Positions 1-9,545 of a stretch of DNA of 63,684 nt are shown piece after piece. The notes under the pieces were generated by a model. That model was not told where the DNA came from, did no database searches, and worked only from the letters and a program-made list of their open reading frames with translations. Position numbers and translations under genes: made by a program. Source of the stretch: CANRPC01 sp964456095 (GTDB lineage: Bacteria > Bacillota_I > Bacilli_A > RFN20 > CAG-449); NCBI GenBank assembly GCA_964456095.1, contig CAYVZF010000003.1:1-63684 (forward strand), read 5' to 3'. Numbering within the stretch: position 1 is the stretch's first letter; each line of letters opens with the position of its first letter.

Positions 1-24
1 AACATCCTTAAGGATGTTTTTATT
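1..24 (+). terminator. Terminator of the gene upstream of the window
   Basis: A perfect inverted repeat (AACATCC, central TTAA, GGATGTT) is followed by a T-rich run. It would end a transcript entering from the left. In Firmicutes frr usually precedes uppS, but that gene is outside the window. Confidence 0.6.
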
Positions 25-71
25 TAACTTATTTTTTTTAATGTGTATAATATTTTTAAGAGGTGATTTTA

Positions 72-830
72 GTGTCATTTTTTAAAAGAAAAAATAAAAG
101 ATCAAGCGACATAATAGAGACTAATATTAAACATATTGCTTTTATTATGGATGGTAATGGCCGTTGGGCAAAGAAAAGAGGCCTTCCTAGATCTTTAGGA
201 CATAGAGAAGGTTGTAAAAGAATAAAAGATATTACTCTTGCCTGTATTGATTTTAAATTAGAAGTCATGTCAATTTTTTGCTTTTCAACAGAAAACTGGA
301 AGAGATCAAAGAGTGAAATAGATTATTTGTTTAATTTATTAAAGATTTTTTTTGAAAAGGAAATTGATGAATTAGATGAACGTGGCGTTAAAGTTGTGAC
401 ACTTGGTGATTTAACTAGATTACCTATAGAAACACAAAATGTAATTTATAAAGCAAAAGAACGCACTAAGAATAATAAAAATTTTATTTTAAACATATGT
501 TTGAATTATGGTGGTAAAGATGAAATTGTACGCGCTGTTAAAGATGTTGCAATTGCACTTGAAAATAAAACTTTAAATAAAGAGGATATTAATGAAAAAG
601 TATTTGAATCTTTTATGGAAAGCCATGAACTACCACCAGTAGATGTAATGGTTAGAACATCTGGAGAACAACGTATTTCTAATTATATGCTTTGGGAAAT
701 AGCATATGCTGAACTTGTTTTTGTTGATGAACATTGGCCTGATTTTAAAAAAGATAATTTGAGAAGAGTTATTGAAATATATAACACTCGTGATAGAAGA
801 TTTGGAGGTGTAAAAAATGAAAGTAAATAA
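72..830 (+). CDS. uppS: Isoprenyl transferase (undecaprenyl diphosphate synthase)
   Basis: Cis-prenyltransferase that condenses isopentenyl diphosphate units onto farnesyl diphosphate to make the C55 lipid carrier for cell-wall precursors; cytosolic, membrane-associated. The catalytic Asp lies in FIMDGNGRW (about residue 27), followed by the Arg-rich substrate region and the C-terminal RTSGEQRISNYMLW and DEHWPDF signatures. I chose GTG at 72 because AAGAGGTGA (58-66) is correctly spaced for it, while an in-frame GTG at 63 lies inside that ribosome site. 252 residues is normal for the family. It overlaps cdsA by 14 bases and opens the uppS-cdsA-dxr-rseP-polC operon. Confidence 0.95.
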   Translation: MSFFKRKNKRSSDIIETNIKHIAFIMDGNGRWAKKRGLPRSLGHREGCKRIKDITLACIDFKLEVMSIFCFSTENWKRSKSEIDYLFNLLKIFFEKEIDELDERGVKVVTLGDLTRLPIETQNVIYKAKERTKNNKNFILNICLNYGGKDEIVRAVKDVAIALENKTLNKEDINEKVFESFMESHELPPVDVMVRTSGEQRISNYMLWEIAYAELVFVDEHWPDFKKDNLRRVIEIYNTRDRRFGGVKNESK

Positions 831-1815
831 AGTATCAAATGATACAAAAAAGTCGTTAAAAACTAGAGTTATCGCGGCTTTTTTATTAAGCTTATTGTCT
901 ATTCCATGCCTTTTATTTGGCTCATGGTTTTGTATGGCTTTAATATTATTGATTGGTTTAGGATCATTATATGAGTTTAATAAAGCTATGAAGAAAAAAA
1001 TACCTTTATATATTTGTATTGTTGAACTTATTATGTTTTTATCATTAACATTTTGGGTATTTTTTAGAAATGATTTAGTAATGATTGATTTTAATTCGGT
1101 TATAAATAACATTCAAATGAAAGATATTTATATATCAACACTTGTAATTGTTTTATTTATTGCATTACTTTTTTTAGGACATTTAAGTTCTGATAAACTA
1201 GATATAAAAGAAATATCATATATTTTTATGATGACACTTTTTATTGCGCTTGGATGTCAATCTACTCTCTTTTTAAGATATTGCCCAACAATGCTTTATA
1301 ATGATGTTATTGTTGGTGATACTTCATTCTCTTATGATTTTTTCTTAGGTGAATCATTGCTTATAGTGTATGTTATTTTTACTACATTATTATGCGATAC
1401 ATGTGCATATTTTGTTGGTATATTTTTTGGAAAGCATAAAATGAATCCAAGAATTTCACCTAAAAAAACTTGGGAAGGTTTTGTTGGTGGAGTATTATTA
1501 TCTAGCATTATAAGTATTGGCTTTGTATTTTTATGTGATGCATTAGGTGCACCTGTATTAAAAGGAATTTTGGATTTAGAGCATTGGTATTATGTTATTT
1601 TCTTTTCTCCTTTAATTGCTGTATCTGGAGTACTTGGTGATTTAATGTTTTCTGCGATTAAAAGATTTTTTGGAATTAAAGATTTTGGAAAAATTATTCC
1701 TGGTCATGGTGGATTTTTAGATAGATTTGATTCTGTATTTATGGCTGTCTTTGTTTGTGCAACATTAATTGTATTTTTAGCACATAATCCATTTGGCTTA
1801 GGTTTTATCAAATAG
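817..1815 (+). CDS. cdsA: Phosphatidate cytidylyltransferase
   Basis: Makes CDP-diacylglycerol from CTP and phosphatidate, the branch point of phospholipid synthesis. Multi-pass membrane protein with about eight hydrophobic segments. The family signature is complete near residues 275-305: S-x2-K-R-F, K-D, PGHGG and DRFDS. The start ATG lies six bases after GGAGGTG (804-810), inside the end of uppS, which suggests translational coupling. At 332 residues it is somewhat longer than the usual 260-280; the extra length is hydrophobic sequence in the first half. Confidence 0.94.
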   Translation: MKVNKVSNDTKKSLKTRVIAAFLLSLLSIPCLLFGSWFCMALILLIGLGSLYEFNKAMKKKIPLYICIVELIMFLSLTFWVFFRNDLVMIDFNSVINNIQMKDIYISTLVIVLFIALLFLGHLSSDKLDIKEISYIFMMTLFIALGCQSTLFLRYCPTMLYNDVIVGDTSFSYDFFLGESLLIVYVIFTTLLCDTCAYFVGIFFGKHKMNPRISPKKTWEGFVGGVLLSSIISIGFVFLCDALGAPVLKGILDLEHWYYVIFFSPLIAVSGVLGDLMFSAIKRFFGIKDFGKIIPGHGGFLDRFDSVFMAVFVCATLIVFLAHNPFGLGFIK

Positions 1816-1823
1816 GTGATATT

Positions 1824-2984
1824 ATGAAAAATATTTGCTTATTAGGTGCAACAGGTAGTATAGGACTTCAAACATGCGATATTATTAAAAATCATAAAGA
1901 TGTATTTAATCTTGTTGCTGTTTCTTGCAATAATAGCATTGATAAAATGAGAACTATTTTAAGTGATTTTCCCTCTATTAAATATGTTTGTGTTTCTTCT
2001 TTAATAAAAGAGGAATTGAAAAAAAATTTTAGTTATATAACTTTTTTTGATGGAGAAAATGGTCTTTTAGATTTAATTAAGAATTCTAATACTAATTTTG
2101 TAGTGAATGCGCTTGTTGGATTTGTTGGATTAAAACCAACAGTGTTTACTATTGAAAATGATATAGATATTGCTCTTGCTAATAAAGAATCTTTAGTGAT
2201 TGGTGGAGAATTAATTAATTCTTTACTTAAAATGCATACATCTTCACATCTATATCCGATTGATTCAGAACATGTTGCTCTTGCTAAATTATTAAAAAAT
2301 AGAGATTATAATACTATTGATTCTTTAATAATTACTGCTTCAGGAGGTAGTTTTAGAGACTTATCAAGAGATGAACTTGATAAAGTAACTATTAAAGATG
2401 CATTAAATCATCCATCTTGGTCTATGGGTGAAAAAATAACGATTGATTCAGCGACGATGGTTAATAAAGCTTTTGAAATAATAGAGGCTCATTATTTATT
2501 TAATTTTCCTCCGGAAAAAATTAAAGTATTGTTGCATGATGAATCTAAAGTACATTCTTTAATATTAATGAATGATAATTCTTTTATCGCGGATATTGGC
2601 CCTTGTGATATGAGAATTCCAATTGCGTATGCACTTTTTGAAGCTAATTACATAAAAGATGATAATTTACCTAAACTAGATTTAGAAAGCATAAGTGGAT
2701 TACATTTTAGAAAATTAGATAAAAAAAGGTATCCTGCTTTAGATTTTGCTTATAGAGTAATTAGTGAAAAAGGTACTCTTGGAGCGTGCTTTAATGCAAG
2801 TAATGAAGCATGTAATGAAGCATTTAGAAGTGGTAAGTTACCTTTTAATAAAATTGAATATATCATTAAAAGGATGATGGATTCACATAGAATTATAGAT
2901 AATCCTACATTAGAGGATTTAGTTTATGTACATAACTCTGTATATAACGAAACGAAAGAATATATTGATAAGGAGAAATGGTGA
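1824..2984 (+). CDS. dxr: 1-deoxy-D-xylulose 5-phosphate reductoisomerase
   Basis: Second step of the MEP isoprenoid pathway: converts DXP to MEP with NADPH. The N-terminal nucleotide-binding loop GATGSIG (residues 8-14), ALANKESLV, TASGGSFRD and the metal and substrate loop HPSWSMGEKITIDSATM are all present. 386 residues is typical. It supplies precursors for UppS, which starts the same operon. The stop overlaps the rseP start (TGATG at 2982-2986). Confidence 0.96.
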   Translation: MKNICLLGATGSIGLQTCDIIKNHKDVFNLVAVSCNNSIDKMRTILSDFPSIKYVCVSSLIKEELKKNFSYITFFDGENGLLDLIKNSNTNFVVNALVGFVGLKPTVFTIENDIDIALANKESLVIGGELINSLLKMHTSSHLYPIDSEHVALAKLLKNRDYNTIDSLIITASGGSFRDLSRDELDKVTIKDALNHPSWSMGEKITIDSATMVNKAFEIIEAHYLFNFPPEKIKVLLHDESKVHSLILMNDNSFIADIGPCDMRIPIAYALFEANYIKDDNLPKLDLESISGLHFRKLDKKRYPALDFAYRVISEKGTLGACFNASNEACNEAFRSGKLPFNKIEYIIKRMMDSHRIIDNPTLEDLVYVHNSVYNETKEYIDKEKW

Positions 2985-4189
2985 TGGATTTAATAAAAAA
3001 TTTGTTGATTTTTATTTTAAGCCTTGGAGTTTTAGTTTTAATTCATGAATTAGGACATTTTATTACTGCTAAAATTTTTAATGTTTATTGTAGAGAGTTT
3101 TCTATTGGCATGGGACCTCTTCTTTTTAAAATAAAAAAGCCAGAATGGGAAACACAATATTCAATTAGAATGCTTCCTGTTGGTGGATTTGTTTCAATGG
3201 TTGGAGAAGATGCTGGAGATAATGAAGGCTCTGGTGGTTATATTGATCCATCGAAAAAATTAGAAGAGAATTTAACAGAAGAAGATAGAAAAATACTTGA
3301 TCTTCCTAAAGAAAGACGACTTGATGGAATAGCGCGTTGGAAACGTTTAATTATTATGTCTGCAGGTGTAATAATGAATGTAATATTAGGATTTTGCTTA
3401 TTTATTGGACAAGGTGCAACTGGACTTGTTGCAAATGAAAATGCTAATTATTTGTATGTCAATAAATCTGTTGAAAATGGATATTTCCAAAGTCAAAATT
3501 ATGAAGGAAATCCAATATTAAGTGGTTCAGTTATAATAATTATTGATGGAAAAGAAGAAGTAAATGTTAATAAACAAGTAGAAAGTGTTGTTCAAGTAAA
3601 CGAATTAATTTACGGATATTTGAATAAATATACTCCAACTACAGAAAATGATGTAATTAGTTATGTTTTTGTTTGTGAAAAAAATGATAATAGTACATTT
3701 AATGTTGAATTTTCTATAAATACAATTAAAAATGACAATGATTCTTATTCTTTTGATACAAGTAAATTAGATATTAAGATTCCTGGTAGAAAAAGAACAT
3801 TTAGGGAAGTTATTACTTTTGCATTTGAGACTACAGGTGAAAGTGCAATCCTTATTTATAAAGGCCTAGCTTCTTTATTTACTCCTAGTGGATTAGATAA
3901 TGTTGGTGGACCGATTGCAATGTTTAAGATGTCAAGTCAAGCTGTTTCATATGGAATTTCTACTTATTTATATTTATGGGGAGTTATTTCTATAAATCTT
4001 GCTGTTATGAATTTTTTACCATTTCCAGGTCTTGATGGATGGCATTTTGTTGTTTTAATTGTTGAAAGTATTACTAGAAAAGAATTTCCATCGAAAATTA
4101 AAAATATAATTTCTATGATTGGCTTATTGCTATTATTCTCTTTAATGATTTTAATTACATTTAAAGATATATTCTTCCCAGTCATTTAG
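2984..4189 (+). CDS. rseP: RseP/RasP-family intramembrane zinc metalloprotease
   Basis: Site-2 protease that cuts membrane-embedded substrates such as anti-sigma factors or signal peptides. HELGH near residue 22 in the first membrane segment holds the zinc ligands and catalytic Glu; the third ligand lies in FLPFPGLDGWHF near the C-terminus. A PDZ-like region lies between them with the usual CREFSIGMGP segment nearby. ATG at 2984 is preferred to ATG at 2978 because AGGAGA (2971-2976) is 7 bases from 2984 but only 1 base from 2978. LDGWHF instead of the common LDGGR is a minor variation. Confidence 0.93.
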   Translation: MDLIKNLLIFILSLGVLVLIHELGHFITAKIFNVYCREFSIGMGPLLFKIKKPEWETQYSIRMLPVGGFVSMVGEDAGDNEGSGGYIDPSKKLEENLTEEDRKILDLPKERRLDGIARWKRLIIMSAGVIMNVILGFCLFIGQGATGLVANENANYLYVNKSVENGYFQSQNYEGNPILSGSVIIIIDGKEEVNVNKQVESVVQVNELIYGYLNKYTPTTENDVISYVFVCEKNDNSTFNVEFSINTIKNDNDSYSFDTSKLDIKIPGRKRTFREVITFAFETTGESAILIYKGLASLFTPSGLDNVGGPIAMFKMSSQAVSYGISTYLYLWGVISINLAVMNFLPFPGLDGWHFVVLIVESITRKEFPSKIKNIISMIGLLLLFSLMILITFKDIFFPVI

Positions 4190-4206
4190 TGTTGGTTTAG
4201 TGTTTT

Positions 4207-7200
4207 ATGGATAGTGTGTTTATAAGATTTTTAAATAATTTAGGGATTACTGATTTATCTCCATATAATGAATGTGTGCTTACAAAATGTAAGTTTGAGA
4301 AAACAAATAATTTATTACTTGTAGAAATAAAAGCTAAAAATGTATTAAAATATTCAACATATAAAGCTGTTTTTGATGGATTAGAAAAATGTGAATATAA
4401 TACTCAATTGTCTTTTATTTACGATGAAGAGATTAATAAAGATAAATTATTTGAGTTACTTAAAGATGAATTTGTTTTATCAACTGGCTATGATGTTTTT
4501 TCTATGCCATCTTTTAGTTTTGATAAAAAAACTAATACGATTAATTTGATCTTTTTTGGTAAACTTCATGAATCTGTATTTAAACCTGTTTTAGAGTTAT
4601 GGGAAGAACTATTAGATCAAACCTCTTTAAACAATATATCTATTGATTATAAAGTATATAAAGATATGAATGAAATACAAAAAAGGGAAGAGCAATTAAA
4701 AAAACTTTTGCCTGAAATCGAAAAGAATTATTCAAATAGATTGAATGAAATTTATAATCCTAATTTTAATGAAAAAAGAAGAGTTAAGGGAAATTATGTT
4801 CCAATTAAGTTAGTTGATATTAATAAAGATATGGAAAATGTTTCTTTTACTGGAAAGGTATTTTTTGTTGATTCTAGAATTTCAAGAAAACAAAAAATGA
4901 TATTAACATTATATGTTTATGATAAAACTAATTCTGTTGAAGTAACAGTTTTTGAAAATAGAAGAAATTTTAAAAGAGAAAATCTAGAAAAAATTACTAT
5001 TGGATCGATTGTTATGATTCGTGGCGCAGTTAGTGAATCGAAATATACTTCTTCTTTACAAGTTATCGCGGATTTTATTACTTTTTCTGAAGAACCATTT
5101 GACCCTATTTATTTAGATGAAGCAGAAGAAAAAAGAGTTGAACTTCATGTTCATTCTAAAATGTCAAATATGGATGCTGTTTCTACTATGGATGATTATT
5201 GTTTACAAGCTTCTAAATGGGGCATGAAGGCAATCGCAATTACTGATCATGGTGTTGTTCAAGGCTATCCTGAAGCTCAAAAAGCAGCGAAAAAATATGG
5301 AATTAAAATGATTTATGGTATGGAAGCATATATGGTCGATGAAAAATTAGATTATATTATGAATCCTAGTGATGTTATTCTTAATAAATCTAGTTATTGT
5401 GTATTTGACTTTGAAACTACTGGATTATCTGCTAGATACGATAAAATCATTGAATTTGGCGCAGTTAAGGTTAAAGATGGAATGATAATTGATTCAATGG
5501 ATTTATTTATAGATCCTGAAATGGAATTAAGTGAAGTAACTACTAATTTAACACACATTACTACAGATATGGTTCGTGGTCAAACTAAAATTAAAGAAGC
5601 AATAAAAATAATGAAAGATTTTATTGGTGATTCTATTTTAGTATCGCATAATGCTTCTTTTGACGTTGGTTTTTTAAATGAAGCATTTATTAATAATGGT
5701 GAAAAAGAATTGACTAATCCAGTTATTGATACATTATCGCTTTCTAGATATATGTTTCCAAATAATAAAGCACATTCTTTAGGTGCGGTTGCAAGACAAT
5801 TTAATGTTAAATATGATGAAACTGTCGCGCATAGAGCTAATTACGATGCTGAAGTATTAAATGATGTATGGCATGCTATGCTTGCAGCGTTAACAAAACA
5901 AGATTATTATTTGAAACATAAAGATTTAAATGAATTAAGGTCTTCTGATATTTTTAAAAATCAAAGGCCTAAGCATGTTACAATTTATGCGAAAAATTTA
6001 AATGGATTAAAATCTTTGTATAAAATTGTTTCTGCTTCACATGTAGATTATTTTGCTTCTGGACCACGAGTTCCACGCTCATTAATTGAAAAGTATAGAA
6101 GTGATTTATTAATAGGAAGTGCTTGTTTTAATGGTGAAGTTTTCGATGCTGCGATTACAAGAGGAAAAAAAGCGCTTCAAGAAAAAATGGCTTTTTATGA
6201 TTTTATTGAAATTCAACCACCTGCAAATTATTCTTTCTTAGTTAATGATGGTCAAATATCTTCTTTTGATGATGTTATAAAAATATCAAAGGATTTAATC
6301 GCCGCGGCAGAAGAAATTAATAAAACTGTTGTTGCTACAGGTGATGTCCATTATTTACATAAAGAAGACAAAATATATCGTGATGTTTATATTTTTGCTA
6401 AAGCTGTTGGTGGAGGAAGACATCCTCTTAATCCGTATAGAAGAAAGAATTCTTCTTATGAAAATCCTGATCAACATTTTAGATCGACTTCAGAAATGCT
6501 TGATATGTTTTCATATTTAGGAAAAGAAAAAGCATATGAAATTGTTGTTACTAATTCTAATTTAATCGCAGATAGTTTTGAAACATTTAATGCGTTAAAA
6601 GATGGTACATATCCACCTTTTATTGAAAATGTTGCTGAAAAATTACAAGATAGAGTATATAAAAAAGCTTATGCTACTTACGGTAACCCTTTACCTGATA
6701 TTGTTAAAGAAAGATTAGAAGCCGAATTAAATGGTATTATTAAATATGGTTATTCTGTTCAATTCTATATTGCTAGTGAAATTGTTAGGAAAGCAAATTC
6801 TGATGGATTTATTGTTGGTTCTAGAGGCTCTGTTGGTTCTTCTTTTGTTGCTACAATGGCGGATATTACTGAAGTAAACTCATTGCCACCACATTATATA
6901 TGTCCAATTTGCAAACATTCTGAATTTATTTTAGATGGATCTGTTAAATCTGGCTATGATTTGCCTGATAAAAAATGTCCTCATTGTAATAAACTTATGC
7001 ATGCAGATGGACAAAATTTACCATTTGCTACTTTCTTGGGTTTTAAAGCTGAAAAAGTTCCTGACATTGATTTAAATTTTTCGGGAGATTATCAAGCTAA
7101 AGCTCATGAATTAACTAAAACCTTGCTTGGTGTTAATAATGTTTTTAGAGCTGGTACTATTGAAACAGTTGCGGAAAAAACAGCATATGGTTATGTTTTG

Positions 7201-8499
7201 GGATATTTTGAAGAATTAGGTATTGATCCTTCGCTTATTTCTAATGCTGAAAAAACTAGAATTGCTATTGGTTGTCAAGATGTTAAAAGAACTACTGGTC
7301 AACATCCTGGTGGTATTATTGTTATACCTGATGCATATGAAGTGTATGATTTTACACCTATTCAATATCCTGCAGATGATTTATCTGCTTCTTGGAAAAC
7401 AACACATTTTGATTTCCATGCGATACATGATAATGTTTTAAAACTTGATTTACTAGGACATGTTGATCCTACTGCATTAAAGATGCTAGGTGATTTAACA
7501 AATATTAATCCAATTACTGTCCCAATGAATGATAAAAAAGTTCATTCGATTTTTTCTTCAAGAGATGCATTAAACTGTATGGATAATTATTTAAATGAAA
7601 CTACAGGTGCATTAGGACTTCCTGAATTTGGTACTAACCTTACTAGACAGATGTTAGAGGAAATAAGACCTAAAACTTTCGCGGATCTTGTTATGATTTC
7701 TGGATTAAGTCATGGTACAGATGTTTGGGCTGGTAATGCTCAAGATTTAATTAAAAATAAAGTATGCGGTATTGAAGGAGTTATTGCTTGTAGAGATGAT
7801 GTTATGATTTATTTACAATCTTGTGGTATTGATAATTCTATTGCATTTAAAACTATGGAAGCAGTTAGAAAAGGAAAAAGAATTCCAGAAGAATATATGG
7901 ATACAATTGTCGAACATAATGTTCCTGAATATTATATTGAATCCGCGAATAAGTGTAAGTATTTATTCCCTAAGGCTCACGCTGTTGCATATGTTACTAT
8001 GGCTGTAAGAATTGCATGGTATAAAATATATCAACCTCTTGCATATTACGCTACATTCTTTTCTACACGTTCTAAACAATTTGATATTAAAGCAATGATG
8101 AGTGGTAAAAACGCTATTATTAACCGACTTGAAGAGATTAAAGAATTAAAGAATCAAAGGATGTCGTCCCCAAAGGATGAAGAGACAGAAAAGACTTTAA
8201 TTATTGCATTAGAAATGGCGGAAAGAGGATATAAAATAGGTAATATTGATTTATATAAATCAGACGCTAAAAATTTCTTGATTGATGAAAAGACACAAAT
8301 GTTAATTCCACCATTTATTGTTATTGATGGATTAGGACTAAATGCCGCACAAAGTGTTGTTGAAGCTAGAAAAATGCCATTCTTGTCACAAGAGGATTTG
8401 CTTGCAAGAACTAAACTTAATTCTCAAAATGTTGAAAATTTAAAAAAATTACATGTTTTAGATGATTTAGCAGAATGCGATCAAATGACTTTGTTTTAG
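4207..8499 (+). CDS. polC: DNA polymerase III alpha subunit, Gram-positive PolC type
   Basis: Replicative DNA polymerase with built-in proofreading. Order seen: N-terminal and OB region, PHP domain (VELHVHSKMSNMD, about residue 312), an inserted DEDD exonuclease (FDFETTG about 400, SHNASFDVGFLN, HRANYDAEV), a second PHP part, a zinc module (CPIC and CPHC, about 900-925), and the polymerase catalytic PDIDLNFSGD at about 952. 1430 residues matches PolC. There is no clear Shine-Dalgarno before ATG 4207, only 17 bases after rseP. The proS gene normally found between rseP and polC in Firmicutes is absent here. Confidence 0.97.
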   Translation: MDSVFIRFLNNLGITDLSPYNECVLTKCKFEKTNNLLLVEIKAKNVLKYSTYKAVFDGLEKCEYNTQLSFIYDEEINKDKLFELLKDEFVLSTGYDVFSMPSFSFDKKTNTINLIFFGKLHESVFKPVLELWEELLDQTSLNNISIDYKVYKDMNEIQKREEQLKKLLPEIEKNYSNRLNEIYNPNFNEKRRVKGNYVPIKLVDINKDMENVSFTGKVFFVDSRISRKQKMILTLYVYDKTNSVEVTVFENRRNFKRENLEKITIGSIVMIRGAVSESKYTSSLQVIADFITFSEEPFDPIYLDEAEEKRVELHVHSKMSNMDAVSTMDDYCLQASKWGMKAIAITDHGVVQGYPEAQKAAKKYGIKMIYGMEAYMVDEKLDYIMNPSDVILNKSSYCVFDFETTGLSARYDKIIEFGAVKVKDGMIIDSMDLFIDPEMELSEVTTNLTHITTDMVRGQTKIKEAIKIMKDFIGDSILVSHNASFDVGFLNEAFINNGEKELTNPVIDTLSLSRYMFPNNKAHSLGAVARQFNVKYDETVAHRANYDAEVLNDVWHAMLAALTKQDYYLKHKDLNELRSSDIFKNQRPKHVTIYAKNLNGLKSLYKIVSASHVDYFASGPRVPRSLIEKYRSDLLIGSACFNGEVFDAAITRGKKALQEKMAFYDFIEIQPPANYSFLVNDGQISSFDDVIKISKDLIAAAEEINKTVVATGDVHYLHKEDKIYRDVYIFAKAVGGGRHPLNPYRRKNSSYENPDQHFRSTSEMLDMFSYLGKEKAYEIVVTNSNLIADSFETFNALKDGTYPPFIENVAEKLQDRVYKKAYATYGNPLPDIVKERLEAELNGIIKYGYSVQFYIASEIVRKANSDGFIVGSRGSVGSSFVATMADITEVNSLPPHYICPICKHSEFILDGSVKSGYDLPDKKCPHCNKLMHADGQNLPFATFLGFKAEKVPDIDLNFSGDYQAKAHELTKTLLGVNNVFRAGTIETVAEKTAYGYVLGYFEELGIDPSLISNAEKTRIAIGCQDVKRTTGQHPGGIIVIPDAYEVYDFTPIQYPADDLSASWKTTHFDFHAIHDNVLKLDLLGHVDPTALKMLGDLTNINPITVPMNDKKVHSIFSSRDALNCMDNYLNETTGALGLPEFGTNLTRQMLEEIRPKTFADLVMISGLSHGTDVWAGNAQDLIKNKVCGIEGVIACRDDVMIYLQSCGIDNSIAFKTMEAVRKGKRIPEEYMDTIVEHNVPEYYIESANKCKYLFPKAHAVAYVTMAVRIAWYKIYQPLAYYATFFSTRSKQFDIKAMMSGKNAIINRLEEIKELKNQRMSSPKDEETEKTLIIALEMAERGYKIGNIDLYKSDAKNFLIDEKTQMLIPPFIVIDGLGLNAAQSVVEARKMPFLSQEDLLARTKLNSQNVENLKKLHVLDDLAECDQMTLF

Positions 8500-9070
8500 A
8501 AGGCAAAACTATTTATATAGGTGAATATTATCTCCTATTAAAGCATATCAATTATCATTATATGTATTAGTACAACATAATAATGATTCATATATTTTGT
8601 TACTTTGGAATAATAAGTTACTAAAGTATTTTAAAATAAAAGATCTTACTACTGATTAACTATTGTAATCGTAATAAGATCTATTTTTTTGTAATTATTA
8701 AATGACAAGATTAATTATTTTTACGAGATTAAATATTTGTAAACTAATTGAAAATATTATAACCATACGTTCTCGTGTTTTAATAGTTAATATTTTAAAG
8801 ATTTCATAGTCTTGTTCATTTTGGTCACATTAAAATGTCTTGGATGGTACTTCTTTTAATAAAGCTATCTATAATTTTAAAATCTTTTTTTGAAAAACAC
8901 TTCATTATTTTGTATATTCCACGAATTAAATGTTCGTTCATATTTAAATTGTTCAGTACACAATGTTTTTTTATCTTTCAAATAAATATTTTTACTGTTT
9001 TTATTTTAAAATGTCTCAAGATTTTTTCTTTTTTATTTGATTCTAGATTTTTTAACTAATCCGATTTATT
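8500..9070. other. 570-base intergenic stretch with possible decayed gene
   Basis: No convincing gene lies here. It holds the polC-side terminator (8641-8690). On the minus strand, short open stretches in different frames between about 8700 and 8990 read like fragments of protein (for example a Lys-rich peptide containing IDSFIKRSTIQDILM) broken by stops and frame changes, with no ribosome site. A plus-strand 74-codon reading frame at 8835-9059 is a hydrophobic run typical of T-rich DNA. I recognise no family. Confidence 0.4.
8641..8690 (+). terminator. Rho-independent terminator downstream of polC
   Basis: AGATCTTACTAC (8641-8652) pairs with GTAATAAGATCT (8671-8682), 11 of 12 positions Watson-Crick, and is followed by eight T residues. 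It probably ends the uppS-polC operon, about 140 bases after the polC stop. Confidence 0.75.
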
Positions 9071-9107
9071 AAAAAACTGAGGAGGAATTGGTTCATCTTT
9101 CTCAGTT
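9071..9107 (-). terminator. Terminator of the minus-strand XRE gene
   Basis: On the minus strand AACTGAG and CTCAGTT form a stem with a 19-base loop followed by a T run. It lies just past the stop of the XRE regulator. Confidence 0.6.
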
Positions 9108-9111
9108 CTAA

Positions 9112-9402
9112 TTATTTATCTAATGCGTGTAATATTTCTTCAAGTGAACTAACTAGTTCATCTTTAGATAATGTTTTTAGTTTTGTTTTAATTTCTGAAA
9201 CCGATTTTTCTTTTGGATTGTGATCTATTAAATAATCTACTGAAACATGAAATACATCTGCAAGTTTCTTTAAATCATTAATGCATGGCTCAGTCTTATT
9301 GTTTTCCCAATTACTAATTGTTTGATTTGTACTATCTATAAGATTTGCTACATCTTCCTGAGAGTATTTATATATTTTTCTTAATTCTTTTAGTTTAAGC
9401 AT
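9112..9402 (-). CDS. XRE-family helix-turn-helix regulator
   Basis: 96-residue DNA-binding protein. Residues 1-60 form a Cro/CI-type helix-turn-helix (LKELRKIYKYSQEDVANLI, then TNQTISNWENN, then KLADVFHVSVDYLI). The C-terminal 35 residues are a charged helix that may dimerise. It is transcribed divergently from the LRR gene at 9546, so the shared 140-base gap is a likely site of control. Small XRE proteins of this kind occur with phage, mobile elements and stress loci; the target cannot be inferred. Confidence 0.85.
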   Translation of the reverse strand: MLKLKELRKIYKYSQEDVANLIDSTNQTISNWENNKTEPCINDLKKLADVFHVSVDYLIDHNPKEKSVSEIKTKLKTLSKDELVSSLEEILHALDK

Positions 9403-9545
9403 GACCTATCACCATTAAAATTATATCTTTTTAAAATATTCATTGGAAAATATCTTGTAAAATCCAAAATAATGGTTATAAAATATAAACGAATTCCAAT
9501 AATACTTTGGAAAAAATGTTGTTTTTTTAGGAGAATATTTTATTA

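Noticed and set aside
630..1112. 160-codon minus-strand open frame
   Set aside because: Lies across uppS and cdsA, both with full family motifs, and has no ribosome site.
8835..9059. 74-codon hydrophobic plus-strand frame
   Set aside because: Phe/Ile/Leu-rich product of T-rich DNA, no ribosome site, no family.
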